From Diabrotica undecimpunctata (lineage: Eukaryota; Arthropoda; Insecta; Coleoptera; Chrysomelidae): DNA of 64,000 bases. This document shows, piece by piece, positions 40,232-51,109 of the stretch; the first letter of the stretch is position 1, and every line of letters starts with the position of its first letter. Under the pieces are notes generated by a model. The model was given only the letters and a program-made list of their open reading frames with translations, did not search any database and had not been told where the DNA came from. The position numbers were made by a program, and so were the translations under genes. The stretch lies in assembly GCF_040954645.1 (NCBI RefSeq), contig NC_092803.1, positions 64,745,484 through 64,809,483 on the forward strand, in the 5' to 3' direction.

Positions 40232-41299
40232 TTAATGTTATTAACAGTAAGGCCGCTAGTGACTAAAGGTACTTAAACCAGCTTATCGGCGTTTTTATTT
40301 GAAATAAAAATAGATCTTCTGTTGTTTAGTTTTAAATTAAATTCTTTAAATGGTTTTATATGGATCAAATAAAAATTGTACTTACAATTTTTCTCTTCTG
40401 TAATTAGGAAACACTTTAATTTGACTCTTAGTACAAACTTGTATTTAAATTTTTGGTATACACCAACAAAAAACACGTTTTATTCTTAGCTGAAATTTAT
40501 CGATACTTTTCTAATGAGCACTTTCTACATACCATCTTAGTGTAGCTAGAACCAACTTTTAAGTCGAAATATTTAATTAACCATACTTTAATAAAATCGT
40601 ATATATATCAACTAATTTCATTTAGAAAATATACTAGAAATTAATAAACCTCAATTTTTGTTCAACAATTCCGTTATTATATTATTTAACTTTAGCAACT
40701 TATTTAATCTCTAGCAAACTAAAACCTTCATTAAGTTTGGATTATAAGTTTCATTATTAGGTGGTTTTGTAAATTAGAGCAACGTCAGTGCCGAAATAAT
40801 AAAAGTCACCATGTGGCCAACAACACATCTCAAAACTTCTTTGTTTTCCCGGTCACGTTCGCAATCTTGTAACACTTTGTAGTTTTCTCGAAACCACAGT
40901 CGAACATTCAGCGAAAAGATGAAAACTAATATGGTGTCTTTTTCCTTCTATTTTTTTAAATCCTATTTCATACGAAAGTATCATATTTTCTTGAGGACAT
41001 GATCCCGAGAAAATTGGTTAGAGTTTTCCCAGTTGACATTAACTTCAGTTGACGTTAAGTAAACTATTTTGTAATTTTTTGTGTGAATATTATATAATGT
41101 AATTGTTATTTAATATGTCAACTTTTAAACCTATAACCGTTAATGCAAATAGGAAATCCTTTCGCTGAACTGAGCAATTGCAACTGATTAGACAGTAATT
41201 TCGTGGTCAGGAATATTTTAAATATTAAACGTCGTCTTAGGTCATAAACTAAATTGTAATCATCTTCAAGTCAAAGTCGGTAGAAACTATTATAGTTAG
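40232..41299. other. Gene-free stretch
   Basis: I recognise no gene or TE coding sequence here; AT-rich, with only short chance ORFs. Confidence 0.4.
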
Positions 41300-41815
41300 A
41301 GTGCCCGTAGGTAAAAAAGTTTATGATAGATACTCTCTCCAAACTTTGAGTATCGGTTTATTAAGCTTTGATATTAGAGTCTAACATGGTTTCCCTCTGC
41401 GACTTATTTTATTTTATTCTGGGACATTCTTCCTCTAATTTTTTCGAAACAATTTATCCGCCAGACAGGAAAATTGGAAAACAAGTTCAGTCAGACAATA
41501 TGAAAAGTTGTTTCTGCTGCTGTTAATGAAAGTATCCTGAAAAAATTGGCTGAATATCTATGAATTTCGTCACAGTAGTATTTTCGTATTTTTCTTATAA
41601 TTTTTAAGGTATTTAATTAAAAAAAAATCTGACCGAACTTGTTTTCCGATTTTCCTGTCTGATGGGTGAAATATTTTTAAAAAGTTAAAGGAAAAACGCT
41701 GAAGTACCAAACTATTTCAGAAACCGTGTCACTCTCGGCCAAATGAAGCGATACCTAAAGTTTGATGAGAGTATCTATCCTAATTTTTTTGCCGATGGGC
41801 ATTCTATTACTTCTA
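41300..41815. mobile_element. Foldback element with long inverted arms
   Basis: Two arms of roughly 190-205 bases (41300-41505 and 41627-41815) are inverted copies around a 120-base centre. The outer ends read TAGAGTGCCC and, reversed, TAGAATGCCC, followed by an A-run and GATAGATACTCTC. The inner ends share CAGACAGGAAAAT and GGAAAACAAGTTC. The middle of the arms has diverged. There is no coding sequence, so it is a non-autonomous foldback or MITE-type DNA transposon; the family is unknown. Confidence 0.75.
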
Positions 41816-42027
41816 AAAACCTTACCATTTATTGAATTCTGGAATAATAGCAGTAGTTTTGAAACAAACAGGGCGAATTTTGTTTTCTGATTTATATTTA
41901 TTTTTTCTAGCTTGTACTTGCAGATTGATTTTAGGATTTATTTTACCATTAATTCAGTATTTTTTTTAGTTTTTTATTTCAAATGAAGTACTTGCCTCCT
42001 AGTGGCAAGATACCTGCAAAAAGACAT

Positions 42028-42078
<51 letters not shown>

Positions 42079-42470
42079 TATTTATTGTTTTTTTACATTT
42101 TTACAGTTTTATAACAATGAGTTTAGAAAGTGCAAATGATTACAACTAGTCTAGTATATAAGTATTAACAGATATACCAAAAAGATATCCGCAAATTAAC
42201 CGAATAATAGTGGATGCGTTGTCATATTATATATATTTTTCAAAATAGTTTTATTTTTGAACTCACTTCAAAGGCAAATGGCGTTTGCTAACGCAAATAA
42301 TGGATAATGGAGTCAAAGGCCCATTTATAATCTATAAATGCAGCGAATACTTTGCGTTTTGAAAGTCGCAGTTGCAGCTGTACAGCAGAAGTGAGGGTGA
42401 ATACATTATCAATGCAACCCCTTGATCCCCTGAACCCTGTCTAACACTCGAGAAGGACATTATTTTCTGG
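41816..42470. other. Gene-free stretch with an (AT)n tract
   Basis: Contains an (AT)n run at 42029-42076. I see nothing else recognisable. Confidence 0.45.
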
Positions 42471-43015
42471 AAAATGCACATTTACTTTTTTGGAAAGTTT
42501 TTACTTATTTTCTGTATAAAATGCATCGAAAATTTCGTTTTAGAAAATTTTCGAAAATTGCTATTTAGGTTGAGTGTGTTTTTTGCAAGTGCGTATTAAA
42601 TCTGTATTTTGACTTTTCATTGTGATTTTTTTTTCTTTTTGCTGTTATATTGTGTCGTCGATATTTGACGGAGCAGGAACTATTGAAGTGTTTACAGAAT
42701 GTGTCAAATAATGATTCTGAAGTCGAGTTAAGTGATTAAGGTTTCTCCGATAATTAAGATGACGAATATGTGCTCGATAAAGTTGATCAAAAACATTTAT
42801 CGAATAGCAATTCTGAAGATGAATTTGGGATCGAGGAGCTGCATAGTACCTCTGCTTCAACTTTAAATGCGGTTTCCAATACCCCTTCAGAAAGGATTAT
42901 TAACCGAGTAAGAGAAATTTGCAAAATCAATTTAGGAAATCCCTTTGTCGACACCACAGTATGTGAGTTACTTGACAACAGCGCTAGTGCGCCAGGTTTG
43001 CAAGTATATTATATT
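42471..43015 (+). pseudogene. piggyBac-type transposase, 5' part, copy A
   Basis: A leader (42480-42640) is repeated at 44070-44220 before a second copy. The coding part begins with a leucine-rich ELLKCLQN segment, then an acidic region of SDNEDDEY type near 42745 (two stops within), and SNSEDEFGIEELHS. The acidic, low-complexity N-terminus is typical of piggyBac transposases. The catalytic domain of this copy is absent; coding ends near 43010. Confidence 0.6.
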
Positions 43016-43094
43016 AGCAGCTTCTATTTATGTATTCACTTAAATAATATTTTAATAAGTATATACCTGCATAATAGATTGTTATATGTGGTCG

Positions 43095-43495
43095 TAAAGG
43101 ATCCCCTTGGGAAAACAGGCAAACCCATTGTATGAAGCCTTCCCCTGGTAATGCGGGGCTCTGCCAGGGGTGACCCACCATTCCCTAGCTACTCGTGCGA
43201 AGAATATGAATGTACAAGGAAAAAACGAAAAAGCTAAAACGAAATCCCGAGGCTAAACCAAAACTTTCACCTCAGCCTAAAGCCGCAGTTGTGGATGGAC
43301 AGCAATGTTTACCTCCAATTTTGGCCCAAGCGAAGGCTACACCAAAACGTTCACCTCCGCCTAAAGCCGGAGATAAGGAGGTACAGCACTGTTCATCTCA
43401 AATTTTAGTCCATGCGGCTGGCAAGGATCACCTCAGGGGAGTAAACCAAAGTGCCGCAGAGGTTGTGGGGCCGAGGCAAAAAGAAGGCTAAATAT
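43095..43495 (+). other. Unrecognised Pro/Lys-rich ORF fragment
   Basis: An open frame (43210-43491, 93 codons) with two imperfect repeats, KPKLSPQPKA and TPKRSPPPKA, each followed by a Gln/Cys-containing stretch. The preceding GC-richer segment (43100-43200) includes a small hairpin, CCCCTGG with CCAGGGG. It could be the ORF1 start of an unidentified LINE. I do not recognise a function. Confidence 0.35.
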
Positions 43496-43659
43496 ACTCC
43501 AGATCACTAAACCTAAGAATAAAGTTGAGTTTCAGCAAAACTTTTAGCATAGTTTAGACAGAACTGGCTGGTATTTCCATAGACGCAAAAAAAATATAAC
43601 CCAAAAAGGTATAGCCAGAAAAACCATAATAGTCTAACTTTTGAAACAAGTTTCTGCAC

Positions 43660-44060
43660 TTGTTTAAGGCTATTAACACTACAAGCAAAGAAGAGCGATC
43701 ATTTTGTCCGCATTATATTTTTGACCCTCTGTATTACTTATTTATAGTTATGTTGGAAACTTAATAATTAAGGACTTTCCCCACATCTACTTGAGCATTA
43801 TAATTTTTTTTAGATGTACTTAGTGTAATTACTTTTTGTGATATGGTAATCTTTACCTTAAAGCAGCGGATGCGATCATTTTGGCCGCTTTCTAATTTTG
43901 AACCTCTGTATTACTTATTAGTATTCATTTTACAATATTGAAAACAGAGGACTTTTCTAGATCTATTTGGAGATAACAATTATTTCTTGTTTACAGGTAC
44001 TTAGTGTAATAATTTTTTGAATATGCTGATGTCTGCCTAAAAAAATGCCGTCCTTATGAC
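43660..44060. repeat. Imperfect tandem duplication, about 180-bp unit
   Basis: Two diverged units (about 43690-43865 and 43868-44050) share GCGATCATTTTG, GACCCTCTGTATTACTTA or a close form, GAGGACTTT or similar, and TACTTAGTGTAAT. The GATCATTTTG-type motif resembles repeats near piggyBac termini, and the unit sits between two piggyBac remnants. Confidence 0.6.
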
Positions 44061-44069
44061 AGCTTATTA

Positions 44070-44345
44070 TACTTTTCTGGGAAGTTTTTACTTATTTTCT
44101 GTATAAAATTCATTAAAAATTGTTAGTTAGGTTAAGTGTGCTCTTTGCAAGTGCGTGTTCAATCTGTATTTTGACTTTCCATTGTGATTTTTCTCCTTTT
44201 TGCTGTTATCATGTCTCATCGATATTAAAATTCTGACAAAATTTGTCAGATAATAAATCTGAAGTCGAGTTATGTGGTGAAGATGTATCCGATAATGAAG
44301 ATGACGAGTATGTGCCTGATAAAGTTGGTCAAAGACGTTCATTGG
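44070..44345 (+). pseudogene. piggyBac-type transposase, N-terminal part, copy B
   Basis: A second copy of the leader and acidic N-terminus. The coding part retains SEVELCGEDVSDNEDDEYVP, clearly parallel to copy A (42700-42800) but without its stops. It is cut at about 44345 by LINE tails; a piggyBac core resumes at 44830. Confidence 0.6.
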
Positions 44346-44430
44346 GTAGCGATTCCGGGCTAATAGAGACAAACGTTTGCCACCATAACCGCTAACCTCC
44401 ATTGATGGAGACGGCACTTGAAGAAGAAGA
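44346..44430 (+). mobile_element. RTE-type LINE tail
   Basis: A very short 3' terminal piece ending GGAGACGGCACTTGAAGAAG with more AAG units, the same end as the copies near 18086 and 50035. No catalytic sequence is present. Confidence 0.55.
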
Positions 44431-44720
44431 AGAGACACCTTTATACAGCAAGTGTAAACGAGAAGACGAAACTCTAGAACATGTCCTATGTGAATGCCCG
44501 GAATTATCGTTAATACGAGAGTACGTATTCGGCTAGCCCTGGCCTACATCTGCCCAAATACGGGAGATATACCCTGGTGACTGGTTCTTCTTTCTAAAAA
44601 TAGCAAAATGGACAATAAGTTAAGGACGAGAGATCCCTGAGAGGACGCACGATGGGTCAATTGTGACCTATGTGGTGCTGTATGACTTTACTCGCCCTCC
44701 GTACTCTACAGATACAGATA
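44431..44720 (+). pseudogene. LINE ORF2 C-terminal tail, Cys/His cluster
   Basis: Encodes CKREDETLEHVLCECPEL, the Cys/His motif at the end of RNase H-bearing LINE ORF2 proteins, then WFFFLKIAKW and a stop. A GC-richer 3' UTR follows and ends in AGATACAGATA near 44720. The closest group would be I/R1-type LINEs. Everything upstream is missing. Confidence 0.6.
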
Positions 44721-44829
44721 CTTGCATAGTACATAATGTATCTCGTTCATTTTACGAAAACGTACCAGTCAAATTGTTTTAAAGGAAGCTGCTAGACCAA
44801 TAGCTCACACTAAGGGAAGCATTAATATA

Positions 44830-45830
44830 GATAGTGGTCTGGTACTTGGGGTCCAAAATTATTTGAAGAGACTATGTCTAGAAACAGATTTTCACAAATA
44901 ATGAGATTTATCCGTTTTGATATGAGAAGTACCAGATCTGAGTGATTATCAACACTTGCACTTACGTGGGGAGTATGAAACCCATTTATAGAGAATTTTA
45001 TATTATAGTATGTATCTGGCAAAAATATATCTATCGGCGAACAGATTTTTCCCACGAAGGCAAGATGCCGCTTTACCCAGTACATGCCTAATAAACCTAA
45101 TAAGTTTTGAATTTAATTCTGGCGTGTAGCTGATGCCCAGTCAAAATATTTATTAAAGGGCTACCAGGATTGTTGGAATACAAAACCGAGCAAGAAATCA
45201 TGTTCCAAAACAAAATACGAAGACTTGACGCTAACGATGTAGCGAAGAAAAACGAACAAAAATGTTCTAGTGCTAAGTTCTCTATCCTCTAATAATACTG
45301 AAATAGGCACAAATAAAAAAGAAACCGGAAACCATTACCTACTACAACCACAGAAAATACGGAGTAGACGTTGTAGATCAGATGGCCAGATAGTATTCAA
45401 CCAAATCAACTTCAAGAAGATGGCCATTACAAGTTTGTTTTTAATATTTTAGATATTGCGAAAATAAATGATTAGATTTTATATAAGGAAGTTACTGGCA
45501 GTCAGATATCTAACATTTTCTACTTCAGTTAGCAAAAGAATAGCGACTAGAAGATTCTATGACTAAGGGCAGGCTAACATCAAGGGATAAAAAACGAAGG
45601 GGTACAACAAAGAAATCAATATATAAAAGTAGGCAATTTCAAACAGGGAACTGCAACAAGAATAAAACACGTGAAATTTGTCATATATGTAAAAAATTTG
45701 TAGAAATGTATTTTATTAGTAGACCCAATATAGGTTTTTGTCAAATAAAAAAGAATAAAAATGTTGTTACTTCTAGTGTCAAAGGTTCGTTATCTCTGCT
45801 TGTTGCATAAAATGCATACCATTCGCTATA
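44830..45830 (+). pseudogene. piggyBac-type transposase core and C-terminus
   Basis: Degraded catalytic and C-terminal parts. Near 44840-44940 it reads WGPKLFEETMSRNRFSQIMR; near 45035-45095 GEQIFPTKARCRFTQYMPNK, where the family normally has DEQ, so a catalytic Asp is replaced by Gly; near 45355-45420 GVDVVDQM then RRWPLQV. The last part (45559-45810) is a basic stretch with CHICKKF, the remains of the Cys-rich C-terminal domain. Many stops and frameshifts are present. Confidence 0.75.
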
Positions 45831-46010
45831 ATTTCTCTGCTTTGCCCCGACAATACTTTCTCTATTTTTTAATTTTGATTTAAATTCCATATTACGTAAT
45901 TGTAACTTTTATTGTAGAGTTTTTAAAATAATTCATAGTTTTGACAAAATATAGTAAACTTAAGTTATATATAGTAAACTATAAGTTATTGTAATTAATT
46001 TCAAATTAAT

Positions 46011-48317
46011 GTGATACCTAATAGCAAAAATACTTTTCTTGACTTAGTTTTTTCTAGTTTATCTAATATAATTGTGTCGGAACCATCAGATCCCTTGCTT
46101 GACAAAAGTGTCCATCATACTCCAGTTTCTTTGGGATTGTTTGTTAATGTTAACTCATCAACTTTGAATTATGAAGAATACTTTGTACACTTCAGAAATG
46201 GTGATTATTTTAGAATAAATTATCTTTTGGCTGAGATTGATTGGAAATTAGTTTTCATTAAAAAAAAATATCAACGAGGCTATTGAAACCTTCTATGAAA
46301 TTATATACAATTTAATACACAATTTTGTACCCATTAAAAAATATAAAACATCCACATAACCTAATTGGTATAACTGTGATCTCATAAAACTCATAAAACA
46401 TTCAAACAGAGAGGTAGGGAAGAAGATTATAATATAGTTTCATGTATTAGAACTCAGTGTAAAGAACTTGCGAATTCGCTATATAAACGACATATTCAGA
46501 AAACTGAAAACAATATATCTGAAAAAACTAGATCATTCTGTAAATTTATAAATAGTAAAGGAAACTGACATATGTTACCATCAGTTATTAAGCATGATGA
46601 TTATACTGGGGAAAATAGTAAAGAAATCGTTGATATTTTTGCAAACTTTTTTTCAACTGTCTACAATGATGTTGTAGTTAATCAAACTCCTATTTTTAAA
46701 TTTAAGAAGTCTGCGAATGTAAGCAATTATGTTTTTGACATTAAGGAAATAATTGATGAGATTCTGAGTAGCCCGTGGTAACTTACCAAGGAACCTGACG
46801 AAGTTCCATTGTATTCTTAAAAAAAATGTGTACACATTTTGGCAGAACCTATATACCATTTAATTAACCTACCACTAACCTAAGGCATATTTCCAGATTT
46901 CTGGAAATCTATTTTTTTAAAACCAATTTTTAAGTCTGGTTAGAAAGATAAAGCTGAAAATTACCGTGCAGTTTGTATACAGTCAGAGTTACCACAACTA
47001 TTAGATTTTTTTGTAAATAGAATGTTAAGTTTTGATTGTAAAAACATAATAATTGGTGAACAACATGGTTTTAGCCAAGGTAAATCCACAGTTACAAATC
47101 TGGTGTATTATACAAATTTTATTATTAACTCGTTGGAGTCTGGTTCCCAGGTCGATCTATGCTGTTTTTTCAAAAGCTTGCGATAGAGTCAATCATGAAA
47201 TCTTGATTACCAAACTTTGTGTCTATGGCATTAGCGGTAATATCTCAAATTGGATTAAACATTATTTGCCTAATCTTTCTCAAATAGTTAAATATGGTAG
47301 TTTTTAGTCAAAACCAATTCATATACCATCAGATGTTCTACAAGGTTCTCATTTGGGTCCACTGCTTTTTAATATATTTGTTAACAATTTACAAACAGCA
47401 ATTAACTCCGATCAATTTCTCTTATTCGCTGATGACATAAAAATCTTCAGATCTATCGCTTGCCTCTCTGATTGTAAATGTTTGCAGTTGTCCTTAAATA
47501 ATTTTTCACGTTGGTGTGAAATAAATGTTTTAAACTTAAATCTAAAAAAAATGTTTTAAAATCACGTTTAGTAAAACGCAGGCTTCTTTTAATAATAATT
47601 ACACACTTAATGGTACTGTTCTGCAAGAGGTACGTCAGATACGGGATTTGGGTGTAACACTGGATAGAAAATTGAACTTTAATGATCATAATATTGACAT
47701 AACTTGACGTGCCCTTAAAATGTCAGGATTTATCCAGAAAAATTCACAGGACTTTTCAGTTTTTACGTTTAAAATATTATACTGTTCGGTAGTGCGATCA
47801 ATTATAGAATACTGCTGTATTATATGGTGTCCTTTTTATAATACCCAGAAAACTCAATTAGAAAAAGTTCAGAACAGATTTTTAAGGATATGTGGTTATA
47901 AAATGGGTTTAAGACGTGGAGATTATACAGTTATATTCTTAATCAACTTAAAATGAACAAATTAGAGACAAGAAGAGCTAAATTCGAATTATATTTTTTA
48001 CATAAGCTTCTAAATGGATTTATTAATTGCCCTGAAATTTTGGGTTTAATCTTATTTAATATACCTATGCGAAGAACCCGTAATTCTGACCTGTTTTTTG
48101 TAGATTTTCATTCTACTAATTATGGACTTATTGAAGTTATTTCTAGGATGTTACGTACGGCGAACAATTACCAAACAGATTTAGAAATATTTAATACTTC
48201 AACTGCATCATTTAAAAAACATGTTAAAAAACTGTTGTAGCTAGCTTATGTATCTTACTGTATTTTATACATATTGTACACAAACTGAAAAAGGGTTTAG
48301 CCCGTCAATAAATAAAT
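46011..48317 (+). pseudogene. CR1-like LINE, 5'-truncated and decayed
   Basis: ORF2 remains of a non-LTR element. It begins within the endonuclease (LDLVFSS, SVHHTPVSL) and continues through the linker to the RT: KAENYRAVCIQS, GFSQGKSTVTNL, a degenerate palm (SKACDRVNHEIL), HLGPLLFNIFVND-like, then FADDIKIF near 47430. The C-terminal part (47953-48240) reads LETRRAKFELYFLHKLLNG and RRTRNSDLFFV. The 3' UTR has a short hairpin, GGGTTTAGCCC, and the tail is AATAAATAAATAAA. Stops and frameshifts break the frame. The tail type and C-terminus suggest a CR1/L2-group LINE. Confidence 0.75.
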
Positions 48318-49284
48318 AAACTACATAGAGTTCCAGCCGACTAAAACAAATGCACTAATGGTAATTTATTAAAATTAATTATTTGGATCAAATCAAAGAT
48401 TTCTGTTTAGCACTTTCTAATAATATTCCTACCTTTTAACGAGGTATACATACAGTTGATAAGTCAACAATAAAAATAATAACGAATAAGTTAGCATAGA
48501 TAGACACTTTATTTTCAATGAATAATCCTTATTTTATTTGAATTACCGGCATTTAGCTCTCAATATTTTATTATACCTTTTATCCGTTCTACATCCGTTA
48601 ATACAGGCGTTATTATGTTATATTTCCCTTTCGATTCATCTCCAACGTGCTATGATAAATTAAAAAAATATATAGAGACCTTTCAGTATCGTCAAAAGAA
48701 ACGGCAACGCAAATAAATAAGTTCGCAACAAAGAATGACAGCTGAAATAAAATGAGATTTCGCTTCTATAGGTAAAAATAACGAAGGCATTTTATACTTC
48801 TTTGTCCGATTTTCAGAAAAAATTGCTGAAGCTGTCGTGTTTTTAGTGTTTTTAATCATTCCCGCTCATTAGAATGTAACGAGGGGGATAATATTGTATT
48901 TGAATAAAAATCTTCTGTTCTAAAATGCGAAAAGACATGATCATCAAAAAAAATTTATTTTTTTAAACCTGACTTACAGATGTTTAAAATTTAAGGAAAA
49001 ATATTTATAGTATTTATATCATTGCTGCAGGCGATAAATATTTAATTTAAATAAAAGTTTTATTTATTTATTTTATTTATTATTATTTAACGTAGAACAC
49101 TTTCATTTAGAAATTTCAACGCTAAAATTAGAAAATTCTTCTATTCATTGTTGAGTTCTATAATCTGTATGTAATTGTACGTATAACCACTATTGTAAAT
49201 AATTACAGCTTCTCATATAGATTTGAAGCTAAAGAGAGTAAAGAAATCGATCTGTACAGTGAAACTGTAATTCATTTTTTTTTT
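48318..49284. other. Gene-free AT-rich stretch
   Basis: I recognise no gene, repeat or TE coding sequence. Confidence 0.4.
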
Positions 49285-49510
49285 CAGGTTTGAGCATCAT
49301 TCTAACCTCATTTATTGTCCACATCGTACCTTAATGGGAACGATGCGTTGATAAGATGTGTTTTAGTTTAACTATGCCCTTCCTAGATAGTTGCTTTAGG
49401 ATTTTTCCTGTAACTAAATCAAACCCAGTAGTTTTTTGAATTGTTTTCTTTGATTTCATTAGCAACTTTTTTAAAGTTACTAATTTAGTTTAACCTTCTT
49501 CCTGGATGAT
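49285..49510 (-). pseudogene. Jockey-type LINE RT fragment
   Basis: On the minus strand this short piece reads KKVANEIKENNSKK, then TGFDLVTGKILKQL and KGIVKLKHIL across one frameshift, matching the start of the RT domain in Jockey-type elements (APGFDLITGKILKQLP in the family). It ends at a T-run near 49280 and is cut at about 49510 next to the RTE-type copy on the other strand. Confidence 0.6.
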
Positions 49511-49539
49511 GTTTGCCCAGCTTATATCTGAATTGCAAT

Positions 49540-50035
49540 ATGAAAAAGCTCCTCATAAGCAGGGATTTGTCTCTTCCCCTAAAACTACGTCTAGTTAAAT
49601 GCTACATTTTTCCGATCTTACTGTATGGTGTGGAGGCCTGGACGCTGACGGAGACGCTCACGAGAAAACTAGAAGCATTCGAAATGTGGGTGTACCGACG
49701 CATTCTTCGTATATCCTGGACCGAACATGTCACCAACACAGAGGTAATCCAAAGAATCGGAAAGGAGAAAGAAATCGTGAATACAATTAAACAAAGAAAG
49801 CTTGAATATCTAGGCCACATATTGAGACACGATAAGTACCGTCTACTGCAATTGATTGTCCAGGGAAAAATAGACAGTAAGCGAGGGCCAGGCAGGAGAA
49901 GACACTCGTGGCTCCAAAATCTGAGGAAGTGGTTCGGGCTCACATCGGTCGAACTATTCAGAAGCGCCGCAAATAAGATCAGAATTGCCATGTTAATAGC
50001 CAACGTTCGCAACGGACAGGGCACTTGAATAAGAA
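49540..50035 (+). pseudogene. RTE-type LINE 3' fragment
   Basis: An open 3' portion of an endonuclease-RT LINE: SRDLSLPLKLRLVKCYIFPI, LLYGVEAWTL, RKLEAFEMWVYRRILRISW, RKLEYLGHILRH, RGPGRRRHSWLQNLRKW, LFRSAANKIRIAMLIANVRN. It lacks the endonuclease and the RT palm. The end, GGGCACTTGAATAAGAAG, matches the tails near 15990, 18086 and 44430. It is the best preserved of the four copies. Confidence 0.8.
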
Positions 50036-50087
50036 GAAATATCTGAATTCCTTATTGGAAGATTTTATTTTATTTACATAAAGTACC

Positions 50088-50957
50088 TTGACAACTATGG
50101 TCATTGGTACAGAAAAAATAATATTAAATATAATAAATAATCGCATCTGGATGGGTAAACCTCTGCACGGGCGACATCCGAATGAAGTCAGTCAAGACCA
50201 GTCGACTATGTCGAATATAGCGTCAAACTATTGGCTGACATCAGGAAAGATGTTCCCTGAAACAGAACGTTCATTACTCGCTATTCAGGATCAGGTTATA
50301 CCCACCAAAAATTACCTGAAATATATCGTCAAAGACCCTCAGGTCCAAAACGATAAATGCCGATATGGATGTCAAGCCCAAGAAACTATCCAACATCTTA
50401 CCGGGTGCGGCCAGGTATTTGCGGCAACTGAATATAAGGAACGGCATGACTCAGTAGGGAAGATCTTTCATCAAGAAATAGCTTTTGAACTGGGACTTCT
50501 ACAAACAAACCATCTCCCATATTATCAATATGTTTTTGAAAGTATGCTTAAGAGTGACAACTACAAGCTATACTGGGATCGCACTGTGCTCACAGACCAG
50601 ACTGTAGCACATAATAGACCAGATCTCGTGCTAGTTAACAAACTAACAAGACAAACAACACTAATTGATGTGGCGATACCGAACAACAATAATCTGCGTG
50701 TTAAGTACAATGATAAGATCGCCAAGTACAGAAATCTGGAAATACAAATAAGGAGACAATGGAGAATGAAAAGTATCCAGACGATACCTATTATTCTTTC
50801 TACCACTGAAGTCACTTCGAAGAACCTCCTAGAAAACATAAAAAAGCTGGGTCTAAATGAACATCTATATAAGATCATGCAGAAAGCTGTGCTACTTTTG
50901 ACGTCCAGATGCGTGCGAACATTTTCGGGAGATACACCGACATACCAAGTCATCTAG
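50088..50957 (+). pseudogene. R4-like LINE, restriction-like endonuclease domain
   Basis: A 289-residue open frame forming the C-terminal part of a LINE that uses a restriction-like nuclease instead of an APE nuclease. A Cys/His cluster (CRYGCQAQETIQHLTGCG, residues about 97-114) is followed by the nuclease core: YWDRTVLTDQTV, HNRPDLVLV with the catalytic Asp, LIDVAIPN with the second Asp, and KYNDKIAKYRNLEIQ. The ending, LLTSRCVRTF, is family-typical. The RT is absent, so the copy is 5'-truncated. A 3' UTR runs to about 51090 with an AAATAATAATTAT-like tail. R4/Dong is the closest group I recognise. Confidence 0.72.
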
Positions 50958-51109
50958 GACTCGATAACATGGAAAGAGTCCCACCAGAGCTCAATCCTTT
51001 TAATACCGTAGGTATCTGGGATGAGTGAATTTTCCCCTTATAGGGAGTGTGAGCCGTATGGCTAAATCTGGGATAAATAATGAAAACAAATAATAATTAT
51101 ATCACTTTA

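Noticed and set aside
44822..45085. Minus-strand 87-codon open frame
   Set aside because: Antisense to the piggyBac transposase core, whose motifs are on the plus strand.
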